Assembly: GCA_028748945.1 (NCBI GenBank)
Contig: JAQTOL010000130.1
Location: 1-8,180, forward strand
Direction: 5' to 3'
From: Paludibacter sp.
GTDB lineage: Bacteria; Bacteroidota; Bacteroidia; Bacteroidales; Paludibacteraceae
Length of the DNA stretch: 8,180 nt
Of the stretch, positions 1 through 6,140 are shown piece after piece; positions within the stretch are counted from its first letter, which is position 1; every line of letters starts with the position of its first letter. The position numbers and the translations under genes were made by a program. The notes below the pieces were generated by a model. It saw only the letters and a list, made by a program, of their open reading frames with translations. It had not been told where the DNA came from and searched no databases.

Positions 1-1
1 C

Positions 2-637
2 GACAAGCAAGCAAAAGTGATTTATGATATTTATGTTCAGTACAAAAATGCATTATTGCAGGGTAAATCAGCCCGTACAGTAAAACTGGATCCACTGGAT
101 AAAAAACTGGTAAAAGATTTATACCTACTTACCGACAAGCCCGTAATGTATGTATGCAATGTGGATGAAGCTTCCGCAACCAAAGGAAACGCTTACGTTG
201 ATGCACTGAGGGAATCGGTAAAGGAAGAAGATGCCGAAATTCTGATTGTAGCTGCTGCTACCGAAGCTGATATTGCCGAATTGGAAACTTACGAAGAACG
301 TCAAATGTTTCTCGAAGAAGTTGGTCTGAGTGAGTCTGGTGTTTCGCGATTGATACGGGCAGCGTACCATTTACTGGATTTACAAACCTATTTTACCGCC
401 GGGGTTCAGGAAGTTCGAGCATGGACATTCGGAAGAGGCTGGAAAGCTCCTCAATGTGCCGGTGTGATTCATACCGATTTCGAAAAAGGATTTATTCGTG
501 CCGAAGTGATAAAATATTTGGATTTTACCACGCTTGGTTCGGAGTCGGCTTGTAAAGAAGCTGGGAAAATGAATGTTGAAGGAAAAGAATATGTTGTGCA
601 GGATGGTGATATTATGCATTTTAGATTCAACGTCTGA
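2..637 (+). CDS. ychF: Ribosome-binding ATPase/GTPase YchF, C-terminal part (5' end outside window)
   Basis: The reading frame is open from base 2 and ends at TGA 635-637, giving 211 visible residues. YchF proteins are about 365 aa, so roughly the first 155 residues, with the P-loop, lie outside the window. Visible are the end of the coiled-coil insertion, the unusual G4-type motif NVDE (visible residues 53-56, after KPVMYVC), which in this family replaces NKxD and favours ATP over GTP, and a C-terminal TGS domain (about 127-210). The TGS domain contains the family-typical stretches around LQTYFTAG, EVRAWTF, AGVIHTDFEKGFIRAE and the final DGDIMHFRF. YchF/OLA1 is a cytoplasmic Obg-family protein that binds ribosomes and is linked to stress responses. 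The internal GTG at 17 is not a start, because the homology continues upstream of it. The gene converges on hsp20 and ends just before a hairpin terminator. Identification is firm; only the N-terminus is missing. Confidence 0.95.
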   Translation, partial: DKQAKVIYDIYVQYKNALLQGKSARTVKLDPLDKKLVKDLYLLTDKPVMYVCNVDEASATKGNAYVDALRESVKEEDAEILIVAAATEADIAELETYEERQMFLEEVGLSESGVSRLIRAAYHLLDLQTYFTAGVQEVRAWTFGRGWKAPQCAGVIHTDFEKGFIRAEVIKYLDFTTLGSESACKEAGKMNVEGKEYVVQDGDIMHFRFNV

Positions 638-661
638 TACAATACATAAAAATACGAAAAT

Positions 662-692
662 GGCCTGTCGAAAAATTTCAACAGGCCTTTTC
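662..692. terminator. Bidirectional intrinsic terminator between ychF and hsp20
   Basis: GGCCTGT at 662-668 pairs perfectly with ACAGGCC at 681-687. The stem can continue inward past one mismatch with GAA/TTC. A T-run (TTTTCT, 688-693) follows on the plus strand. The left flank (AAAAT, 657-661) gives a short U-run for transcripts coming from the minus strand. It sits 25 nt after the ychF stop and 23 nt before the hsp20 stop, as expected for a terminator shared by convergent genes. Confidence 0.85.
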
Positions 693-714
693 TATTCAGA
701 ACCAAAACAATGAT

Positions 715-1152
715 TTATTTAATTTCAATCATACGAGATGGTCTAGGTTTTGCTTCTTCCTTTTTAGGTATGGATATGTGCAAAATTCCATTTTCGTAAC
801 TGGCACCGATACTATCTGCATCAGCAATGTTCGGCAAACTAAATGAACGACTGAACGACTGATAACTGAATTCACGCTTGGTGAATTGTTCTCCTTCTTT
901 TGTCTCATTCTCAACTTGTTTCTCTGATGAAATAGTGAGTAAATCGTGCTTCAATTCGAGTTTGAAATCATTTTTATCAAAACCCGGTGCGGCAACATCT
1001 ACCTGAAATTCATCGGCATTTTCTTTTATATTTACCGATGGCAAAGTGGTGTTGGTTTGTGAATAATTACGATTTGACCAATCGAATAAATCGCCTTCAA
1101 AAAAACGGTCAAATAATGAAGGCACCTGATTTGAAAATTTTACGAGTGACAT
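715..1152 (-). CDS. Small heat-shock protein, Hsp20/alpha-crystallin family
   Basis: A 145-aa cytoplasmic holdase chaperone that binds unfolding proteins without ATP. The N-terminal arm (1-35; MSLVKF..., with the short hydrophobic/aromatic patch PSLFDRFFEGDLFDW) is followed by an alpha-crystallin domain (about 36-130). Visible hallmarks are PSVNIKENADEFQVDVAAPGF, the L-T-I strand after the KHD turn, and the signature A-SYENGILHISIPK (117-130). The C-terminal tail carries the I-x-I oligomerisation motif (IEI, 142-144). The frame is open further upstream to 1260, but ATG 1152-1150 is chosen because the family's N-terminus begins here and a strong GGAGG (1165-1161) lies 8 nt upstream. A second ATG in the same frame, at 1167, overlaps that GGAGG and is therefore unlikely. 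It is monocistronic, converges on ychF and shares its terminator. Heat-shock control is expected from the family but no recognised operator is clear. Family identification is firm; a specific gene name is not assigned. Confidence 0.95.
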   Translation of the reverse strand: MSLVKFSNQVPSLFDRFFEGDLFDWSNRNYSQTNTTLPSVNIKENADEFQVDVAAPGFDKNDFKLELKHDLLTISSEKQVENETKEGEQFTKREFSYQSFSRSFSLPNIADADSIGASYENGILHISIPKKEEAKPRPSRMIEIK

Positions 1153-1465
1153 AATTTTTTCCTCCATTTTTAAATTAAACATTGATATTTTATTCTCAGA
1201 ACTTTCGGCAAAGTCAATGCCAATGAGGAAATAATGACATTTTGTCTTTTCGTAAATCAAAAATTCAAAAAAAAATGAATATCAGATTAAGACTATACTG
1301 AAAATTAATCTTGTATTTTTTTTATTTTCAAAAATTTGTGACTATCCAAAGAAAAAACCTTCAAAAAATATGGAAACTGAAAAAATGTCAGAATAAGGCA
1401 AGATCGCAAAAGATTAGAGGAAAATAACCAGTCAGAAATGAGTAGATCCAAGCGATTTTAATATT
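1153..1465. other. Gene-free AT-rich gap upstream of hsp20
   Basis: This 313-nt stretch lies between the hsp20 start and the 3' end of the beta-barrel gene. No open frame of useful length or RNA gene is recognised. Its visible structure is as follows: ATTCA/TGAAT arms (1263-1267, 1276-1280) around a pure A-tract; 7-bp arms AGATTAA/TTAATCT (1284-1290, 1305-1311) followed on the plus strand by a T-rich run (1314-1328); and a short inverted repeat GACA-TTT-TGTC (1236-1246). The hsp20 promoter must lie here, but no full TTTG-N20-TAnnTTTG match was found on the minus strand. The best -7-like matches, such as TGACTTTG (1216-1209), have one mismatch and no convincing -33. The 3' half (about 1370-1465) holds no recognised element. 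Confidence 0.6.
1161..1165 (-). promoter_or_regulatory. Strong Shine-Dalgarno of hsp20
   Basis: GGAGG on the minus strand, 8 nt before ATG 1152-1150. It decides the start codon. It stands out because the other genes in this window have A-rich leaders without a full Shine-Dalgarno, the usual situation in Bacteroidetes. Confidence 0.7.
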
Positions 1466-2281
1466 TTACCGGTTACAATTACAGGTGCTTTTTTTGCGGT
1501 TTTGCATGATTTTATATGCAAATGTGAAAGAAAGTGATGTCAATGCGTCATCGTTTTTGGATCCCTGCGTTTGAATTCCATCAACAAAATCGGAAAATAC
1601 CGAATGATATACAAACTCGGCACCAATTGACAACCTGTAATTCAACTGATATTGATAACCGATACCTAGCGGTATAACCGGCGCTGTAGTAACGAGCTGT
1701 ATTTTATCATTCGGTCGTGAAGGCGGAGGAGTTGTAATAACATTGTCATTATACATAAAAATAACATTACTGTGTAAAACCCCGGCACCAGCAAAAACAT
1801 AGAGAGTATGAGGTGTTAAGTATTTATCATTCGGTCCGCCAAGTAGTATATATTCGGCATTCAGAGTAAATTCCATCACTTTAGAATTAAACGAATAACC
1901 TCTGGTTGGGTAAATCGAGCCAACATCGGTACCTGTATAAGTACCATAATAATAAGTAGCTTTTAATCCGAAATTATTGGTGAAAATGTGCCTTAATCCC
2001 AATGAATAGACAAAACGGGTATCCAATAAATTAAAATCAAAAACATTTAAGAAAAACTTTTTTGTAGATAAAACTCCGGGGTCGCCAAAACAATAGGCCG
2101 GTCCGAAAGCAGATAACATCACTGATGTGGTTCCCGGAATTGTCCGTTGAACCAATCCATTATTCCCAATTGTCAAATCCGTCACTGTCGGTGTGATAGA
2201 ATACGATTTTTTAAACCATTGCGCATTCAAATAAATCGTACATGTCAAAATAATAAATGTAAACAAGAGAGCCTTTCTCAT
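1466..2281 (-). CDS. Outer-membrane beta-barrel protein with signal peptide
   Basis: A 271-aa predicted outer-membrane protein. The N-terminus MRKALLFTFIILTCTIYLNA followed by Q is a typical signal peptide with cleavage after Ala20. The rest is a series of alternating amphipathic strands separated by polar loops (for example MLSAFGPAYCFGD near 55-67, YSLGLRHIFTNNFGLKATYYYGTY near 92-115, FTLNAEYILLGG near 138-149, YVFAGAGVL near 161-169, LGIGYQYQLNYRLSIGAEFVYHS near 205-227, LTSLSFTFAYK near 247-257). The pattern of a Gly-Asp turn near the start, a 'GLRHIF...FGLKATYYYGT' strand pair and 'RGYSFNSKVMEFTLNAEY' recalls the small DUF6089-type barrels of Bacteroidetes. That is recognition by eye, not a search. 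The frame extends upstream to 2350, but ATG 2281-2279 is chosen because it begins the signal peptide. The gene lies 83 nt downstream of the kinase gene on the same strand. The tail after the last strand (NRKKSTCNCNR) is polar and Cys-containing rather than ending in an aromatic residue. Specific function unknown. Confidence 0.85.
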   Translation of the reverse strand: MRKALLFTFIILTCTIYLNAQWFKKSYSITPTVTDLTIGNNGLVQRTIPGTTSVMLSAFGPAYCFGDPGVLSTKKFFLNVFDFNLLDTRFVYSLGLRHIFTNNFGLKATYYYGTYTGTDVGSIYPTRGYSFNSKVMEFTLNAEYILLGGPNDKYLTPHTLYVFAGAGVLHSNVIFMYNDNVITTPPPSRPNDKIQLVTTAPVIPLGIGYQYQLNYRLSIGAEFVYHSVFSDFVDGIQTQGSKNDDALTSLSFTFAYKIMQNRKKSTCNCNR

Positions 2282-2317
2282 CCGGTTATTAGGTTTATAA
2301 AATTGAAACTCTGAGAA

Positions 2318-2339
2318 CAAAAAGCGAACTTCAAATCGC
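2318..2339 (-). terminator. Weak hairpin plus T-run between kinase and beta-barrel gene
   Basis: On the minus strand GCGA (2339-2336) can pair with TCGC (2327-2324) across an 8-nt loop, followed directly by TTTTTG (2323-2318). The stem is only 4 bp, so this is at best a weak terminator or attenuator in the 83-nt gap. If active, it would partly separate transcription of the beta-barrel gene from the kinase gene. It may be chance. Confidence 0.25.
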
Positions 2340-2364
2340 AGGCTATGCATTGGAAATTATCTTT

Positions 2365-4035
2365 TTAATATCTGAAACTACTTCCTCCAACAAATTCACG
2401 TAAAAGTGAAGTCGGTGGAATTTCACGATCGTGAATGGGGACAAAATAATTTAAAAATTTCAGCAACCGATGTGTTTCGGTATATTCGTCACAATACTTG
2501 GGAACTTCGGCCAGGATTGGTTCTGCATGTCTTTTCAATACAGCCAGCTCAAACAATAAGGCTGAATTGAACATAACATCGGCGTTTTCCTGATAGGGAT
2601 AAATCCATTTTTCTTCTCCGCGCCGCACACTGGGCCATCGGGCAATGGTTTCACGGGCTGAATAGTTTCGGAACCGATAATCCCGAATAATTCGCCTTAA
2701 CAAACGTGTATCAGCTGTTGGAATCCAGTTGTGATGGTCAATGGAAATAGTTGTGAGAGCTGAAACGTAAACTTTAAACGTTGTTTCAGGAGGAACATCT
2801 ACAATCAGGTCAGGATTAAGTGCATGAATTCCTTCCATAACCAAAATACTATCTTCTTTCAATTGCAATTTATCTCCGTTTGAATATCGTTTTCCATCTT
2901 CAAAATTAAAGGACGGAATTTCAATTTCTTCCCCCTTGAGTAATTGCTTCAGATGTTGATTGAACAAGGGCAAATCCAAGGCATACAGATTTTCAAAATC
3001 CCATTCGCCATTTTCATCAAGTGGTGTATCTTCACGGTTAACAAAGTAATTATCCAACGATAACACCACCGGTTTAAGTCCACTTACCATTAGTTGAATC
3101 GACAAACGTTTACTAAAGGTTGTTTTACCGGACGAGGATGGTCCCGAAATAAGTACAAAACGGATTTTCTCTCCGCGTTCAGAAATCATATCGGCAATCG
3201 AAGCCACTTTTTTTTCGTGTAAGGCTTCAGAAACTTTTATCAAATTAAAAGATTGATTATTTCGGCAGGCAATATTAAATTCGCCAACATTATTCAGGTT
3301 CATAATTTTATTCCATCCCACATATTCCTTAAAAATATCGAACATTTTGGGCAGCAGAACTGCTTCTTCCAATACATAAGGATTATCACGATTAGGAACC
3401 TGCAACAAGAGCCCATCATAATATTCAACCAGGTCATATAGTCCCAGATAATCTGTTGAAGGTAATAAAACACCATTGTAATAATCAATAAAGTCGTCTA
3501 TGCGAAAAAACCGGCAGTAAGGAGTACCCAGTGTTTCGAAGAGTGTCAGTTTGTCTTTTTGCTGCGCCTGTTTTGCAAACAACAACTTCACTTCTGAAGT
3601 TTGTTTTTCTTCACACACAATACGTTTAGCTTGCGCAATAATTAAATTGACCCTTTCTTTTATTTGAACGATTATCTCCGGTGTAAGCTTTTGATCCAGG
3701 TTGACAAGCCGGCAATAATAACCCTTCGATATGGGATGTTCAATACGGAGTGTGGCTTGCGGGAAAAGTTCCGAAACGGCTTTTGCAAGCACCATACTTA
3801 AACTTCGCACATAAACACGCATCCCCGAAGGGACACTTGAATCAATAAACTCAATATCCTTAGGCTTATATACCAGAAAATTTAAATCTTCAACCTTGTA
3901 ATTAACGCGGGCTGCAACGACCTGAAATTTCAGCTCAATTTTGAGGTCATTAAAAATTTCAATTAAAGAAGTGCCTAAAGTATAATCGTGATAGGATTTT
4001 GTATTCTTACAATAAATCGTAACCTGTTTTTCCAT
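2365..4035 (-). CDS. TGS-domain nucleoside (uridine) kinase-like protein
   Basis: A 556-aa cytoplasmic protein with three parts. Residues 1-60 form a TGS domain (begins MEKQVTIYCKN; ends near YKPKDIEFID). Residues about 75-240 resemble the threonyl-tRNA synthetase editing (N2) domain, with the ThrRS-like run AVSELFPQATLRIEHPISKGYYCRL (86-110). Residues about 285-500 are a uridine kinase/phosphoribulokinase P-loop domain, with Walker A GPSSSGKT (298-305), a DNYF motif (328-331) typical of the uridine kinase acceptor site, the strand/motif VMEGIHALNP (399-408), and a basic lid-like segment ADTRLLRRIIRDYRFR (441-456). ATP-dependent phosphorylation of a nucleoside or related compound is inferred from the kinase domain; the substrate is not known from sequence. 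Proteins of this fused architecture are common in Bacteroidetes and some anaerobic Firmicutes and are usually annotated simply as nucleoside kinase. ATG 4035-4033 matches the expected TGS start. It may be co-transcribed with the beta-barrel gene downstream and is divergent from the aminotransferase gene. Confidence 0.88.
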   Translation of the reverse strand: MEKQVTIYCKNTKSYHDYTLGTSLIEIFNDLKIELKFQVVAARVNYKVEDLNFLVYKPKDIEFIDSSVPSGMRVYVRSLSMVLAKAVSELFPQATLRIEHPISKGYYCRLVNLDQKLTPEIIVQIKERVNLIIAQAKRIVCEEKQTSEVKLLFAKQAQQKDKLTLFETLGTPYCRFFRIDDFIDYYNGVLLPSTDYLGLYDLVEYYDGLLLQVPNRDNPYVLEEAVLLPKMFDIFKEYVGWNKIMNLNNVGEFNIACRNNQSFNLIKVSEALHEKKVASIADMISERGEKIRFVLISGPSSSGKTTFSKRLSIQLMVSGLKPVVLSLDNYFVNREDTPLDENGEWDFENLYALDLPLFNQHLKQLLKGEEIEIPSFNFEDGKRYSNGDKLQLKEDSILVMEGIHALNPDLIVDVPPETTFKVYVSALTTISIDHHNWIPTADTRLLRRIIRDYRFRNYSARETIARWPSVRRGEEKWIYPYQENADVMFNSALLFELAVLKRHAEPILAEVPKYCDEYTETHRLLKFLNYFVPIHDREIPPTSLLREFVGGSSFRY

Positions 4036-4076
4036 ATGTTTGTGGGACTGAAAATTGCAATTTGATTAACTGGCTG

Positions 4077-4106
4077 TAAAATTACATTATTTTTTTTAAA
4101 AGCAAT
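4077..4106 (-). promoter_or_regulatory. Possible promoter of the kinase gene
   Basis: On the minus strand TAATTTTA (4084-4077) matches the Bacteroidetes -7 TAnnTTTG at all but the last base. ATTG (4106-4103) lies 18 nt upstream as an imperfect -33. This would give a leader of about 35 nt. Both elements are imperfect, so this is a weak call. Confidence 0.3.
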
Positions 4107-4108
4107 TG

Positions 4109-4140
4109 TTTGAGAGTGTCTAAATTTTGAATTACTTTTG
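4109..4140 (+). promoter_or_regulatory. Bacteroidetes-type promoter of the argD-like gene
   Basis: TTTG (4109-4112) and TACTTTTG (4133-4140) are exact matches to the -33 (TTTG) and -7 (TAnnTTTG) elements of the Bacteroidetes primary sigma factor, 20 nt apart. Transcription would begin near 4146, leaving an untranslated leader of about 70 nt before ATG 4219. No ARG box or riboswitch-like fold was recognised in that leader. Confidence 0.7.
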
Positions 4141-4218
4141 TATGAAAGTTTTGCGAAGATGATATTATTTCAACACGTTTATTTTTTCAAACCTGAACTA
4201 ATTATTTAAAAAGTGCTT

Positions 4219-5358
4219 ATGAATTTATTTAATGTTTATCCGCTTTTCGATATAGAAATTACAAAGGGTATTGGTTGTAGAACTTATGATAACCACGGAA
4301 TTGAGTATCTCGATTTGTACGGTGGTCACGCCGTGATTTCAATAGGTCATTCACACCCCTATTATGTTCAAAAACTGACGCACCAACTGGAGACACTTGT
4401 ATTTTATTCCAATTCGGTAGTCAATAAATTACAAACAGAACTTTCAGAAAAACTCGGCAAAGCTTCCGGGTATGAAGATTATACTTTGTTTTTAGTAAAT
4501 TCAGGTGCCGAGGCAAACGAAAATGCGCTTAAACTGGCATCTTTTCATACCGGTCGAAAAAAGGTCATCGCTTTCAAGAAGAGTTTTCACGGACGGACAT
4601 CTGCTGCTGTTCGTGTTACCGACAACCCGAAAATTGTAGCTCCGATAAATGAAGGATTTGACGTGGACTTTTTTGAATTGAATGATATCGAATCGGTTCG
4701 AAAATCGCTAAAAAAACAAGATGTTTGTGCCGTTATTATCGAAGGAATTCAGGGTGTCGGTGGTATTCGCGTGCCGGAAGCTGAGTTTCTGCAGGCATTA
4801 AGTGCTGAGTGTAATGCTACCGGAACTCTGCTGATTCTGGACGAGGTACAATCTGGTTATGGTCGTAGTGGTAAATTTTTCGCCCATCAATATGCCGGCA
4901 TTCGCCCCGATTTAATTACTGTTGCCAAAGGAATGGGAAATGGATTCCCTATCGGTGGTGTTTTAATCAGTCCTAAATTTGAAGCATCATACGGATTACT
5001 GGGAACAACTTTCGGAGGAAATCATATGGCATGCACTGCCGCCATCGCTGTTCTCGATATTATCAAAGTGGAACGTTTGATCGAAAACACAGAAAAAATC
5101 GGGAATTATCTCATCGAAGAATTAAAACAAATACCACAGGTCAAAGAAGTTCGTGGACTGGGATTGATGATTGGGATAGAGTTCGATCAACCGGTGAAAG
5201 AAATACGTAATCGTTTATTATTTGATAAAAAAATATTTACCGGTGTGAGTGGAACGAATATCATTCGTTTGCTACCACCCCTGTGTTTATCAAAATCGGA
5301 TGCAACTTCATTTCTGGAAAGTTTCAAGGAAGTCATTCAATCAGTTTTGGTTGATTAA
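4219..5358 (+). CDS. argD: Acetylornithine (or succinylornithine) aminotransferase, class III PLP enzyme
   Basis: A 379-aa cytoplasmic PLP-dependent class III aminotransferase. Visible family marks are the N-terminal LFNVYPLFDIEITKG and EYLDLYGGHAVISIGHSHP, the phosphate-binding NSGAEANE (94-101), FHGRT (123-127) with the aromatic residue that stacks on PLP, LILDEVQSGYGRSGKFFAHQ with the PLP-binding Asp208 next to Glu209, and the Schiff-base lysine in TVAKGMGNGFPIGG (Lys237). The N-terminus and overall length fit the Bacteroidetes ArgD group, which makes N-acyl-ornithine in arginine synthesis; in Bacteroidetes the acyl group can be succinyl rather than acetyl. ATG 4219 is chosen over the in-frame GTG at 4213 because it gives the family's usual N-terminus; no Shine-Dalgarno is visible. 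No other arginine gene is nearby. The next gene begins 14 nt after the stop on the same strand. A related omega-aminotransferase such as ornithine aminotransferase cannot be excluded from sequence alone. Confidence 0.87.
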   Translation: MNLFNVYPLFDIEITKGIGCRTYDNHGIEYLDLYGGHAVISIGHSHPYYVQKLTHQLETLVFYSNSVVNKLQTELSEKLGKASGYEDYTLFLVNSGAEANENALKLASFHTGRKKVIAFKKSFHGRTSAAVRVTDNPKIVAPINEGFDVDFFELNDIESVRKSLKKQDVCAVIIEGIQGVGGIRVPEAEFLQALSAECNATGTLLILDEVQSGYGRSGKFFAHQYAGIRPDLITVAKGMGNGFPIGGVLISPKFEASYGLLGTTFGGNHMACTAAIAVLDIIKVERLIENTEKIGNYLIEELKQIPQVKEVRGLGLMIGIEFDQPVKEIRNRLLFDKKIFTGVSGTNIIRLLPPLCLSKSDATSFLESFKEVIQSVLVD

Positions 5359-5372
5359 AAGCAATATATCCG

Positions 5373-6140
5373 ATGAAACAGTATTTAATTGTTGCATTTT
5401 GCATATTCATTTCGATGAGTCTTTCGGCTCAGGGAAACTCTGTTCAAGATAAAATCACACTTAAAACAGGAGAAATTTATGTCGGAAAAATTGTTTTAAA
5501 AACAAACGACATGATTATGCTTAATACCATTGATGGTACAAGGTATCAATTTCAATTATCCGAAATTGAAAAAATGGAAACAGAAACCAAACCAAATACA
5601 TCAAAGGTTGATAAACCTGATTCAATTAAAACGACAACTTATAATTACGGAAATTTTGGTGGATTGGTTGAGCTTTCGGGCGGCATCTCAAATGCCAAAA
5701 ACAGTTTTGGTTGGTCACCCAACACTCAACTTTCGTTGATTTTCGGAAATAAAAACTTGTTAGGGAAAAATTTATTTGGTGGAATTGGAATCGGATACAA
5801 CTATACTTTTCTGGCTACGAGTACAAAATCGATAGAATTTTTACCTTTGTTTGTTCACATCCGAAGTTCATTGAAAAACAAAAGAACTTCTCCGTATTTC
5901 GGAATGGATATTGGTTATGCTTTTGCCCTTAACACAGGAAATTCGGGTGGATCACTTATCAAAATTTCAGCAGGTTTATCGCATAAAATAAGCCTGAAAA
6001 CAATTTTTTTCGCAGGAATTTATGCCGGAGTTCAAACTTTTTCAGGAATACTTACCGAAACAAACAGCTTAGGATCATTTACTTACACCGGTGAAACAAG
6101 CATGAATAATTTGGGGTTAAAAGCCGGAATTCAGTTTTAA
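5373..6140 (+). CDS. Outer-membrane protein: N-terminal Sm/SH3-like domain and predicted beta-barrel
   Basis: A 255-aa exported protein. Residues 1-19 form a signal peptide (MKQYLIVAFCIFISMSLSA, then Q). Residues about 26-70 form a short all-beta module, DKITLKTGEIYVGKI...IMLNTIDGTRYQFQLSEIEKME. This is the 'K-x-G-x-x-x-x-G-x-I ... DG-x-x-x-x-x-x-x-x-I-x-x-I' pattern seen in many Bacteroidetes envelope proteins and resembles an Sm/SH3-like barrel. A polar Thr/Lys/Pro linker (71-90) follows. Residues about 92-255 look like a small transmembrane beta-barrel of Gly/aromatic-rich strands (GGLVELSGGIS, LFGGIGIGYNYTFL, SPYFGMDIGYAFAL, LIKISAGLSHKISL, IFFAGIYAGVQTF) that ends in GLKAGIQF, with the C-terminal Phe typical of barrel-assembly substrates. 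It starts 14 nt after argD with no visible promoter between them, so it is probably co-transcribed. The stop overlaps the stop of the convergent SDR gene. Specific function unknown. Confidence 0.82.
   Translation: MKQYLIVAFCIFISMSLSAQGNSVQDKITLKTGEIYVGKIVLKTNDMIMLNTIDGTRYQFQLSEIEKMETETKPNTSKVDKPDSIKTTTYNYGNFGGLVELSGGISNAKNSFGWSPNTQLSLIFGNKNLLGKNLFGGIGIGYNYTFLATSTKSIEFLPLFVHIRSSLKNKRTSPYFGMDIGYAFALNTGNSGGSLIKISAGLSHKISLKTIFFAGIYAGVQTFSGILTETNSLGSFTYTGETSMNNLGLKAGIQF

Noticed and set aside
125..705. Three minus-strand open frames opposite ychF
   Set aside because: They are overlapping antisense frames within or across a well-supported ychF coding region, with no family features.
1236..1246. 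GACA-TTT-TGTC as a definite heat-shock operator
   Set aside because: Four-bp arms are expected by chance in a gap of this size, and it does not match CIRCE or any operator I can name with confidence. It is kept only as part of the gap description.
1153..1260. N-terminal extension of Hsp20 from an upstream ATG in the same frame
   Set aside because: The extra 36 residues do not resemble the family. The strong GGAGG sits directly before ATG 1152, and the family N-terminus begins there.
2282..2350. N-terminal extension of the beta-barrel protein to 2350
   Set aside because: It would bury the signal peptide behind 23 residues. ATG 2281 gives a canonical signal peptide.
4141..4218. Riboswitch or ArgR box in the argD leader
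   Set aside because: No conserved aptamer-like pairing or ARG-box palindrome was visible.
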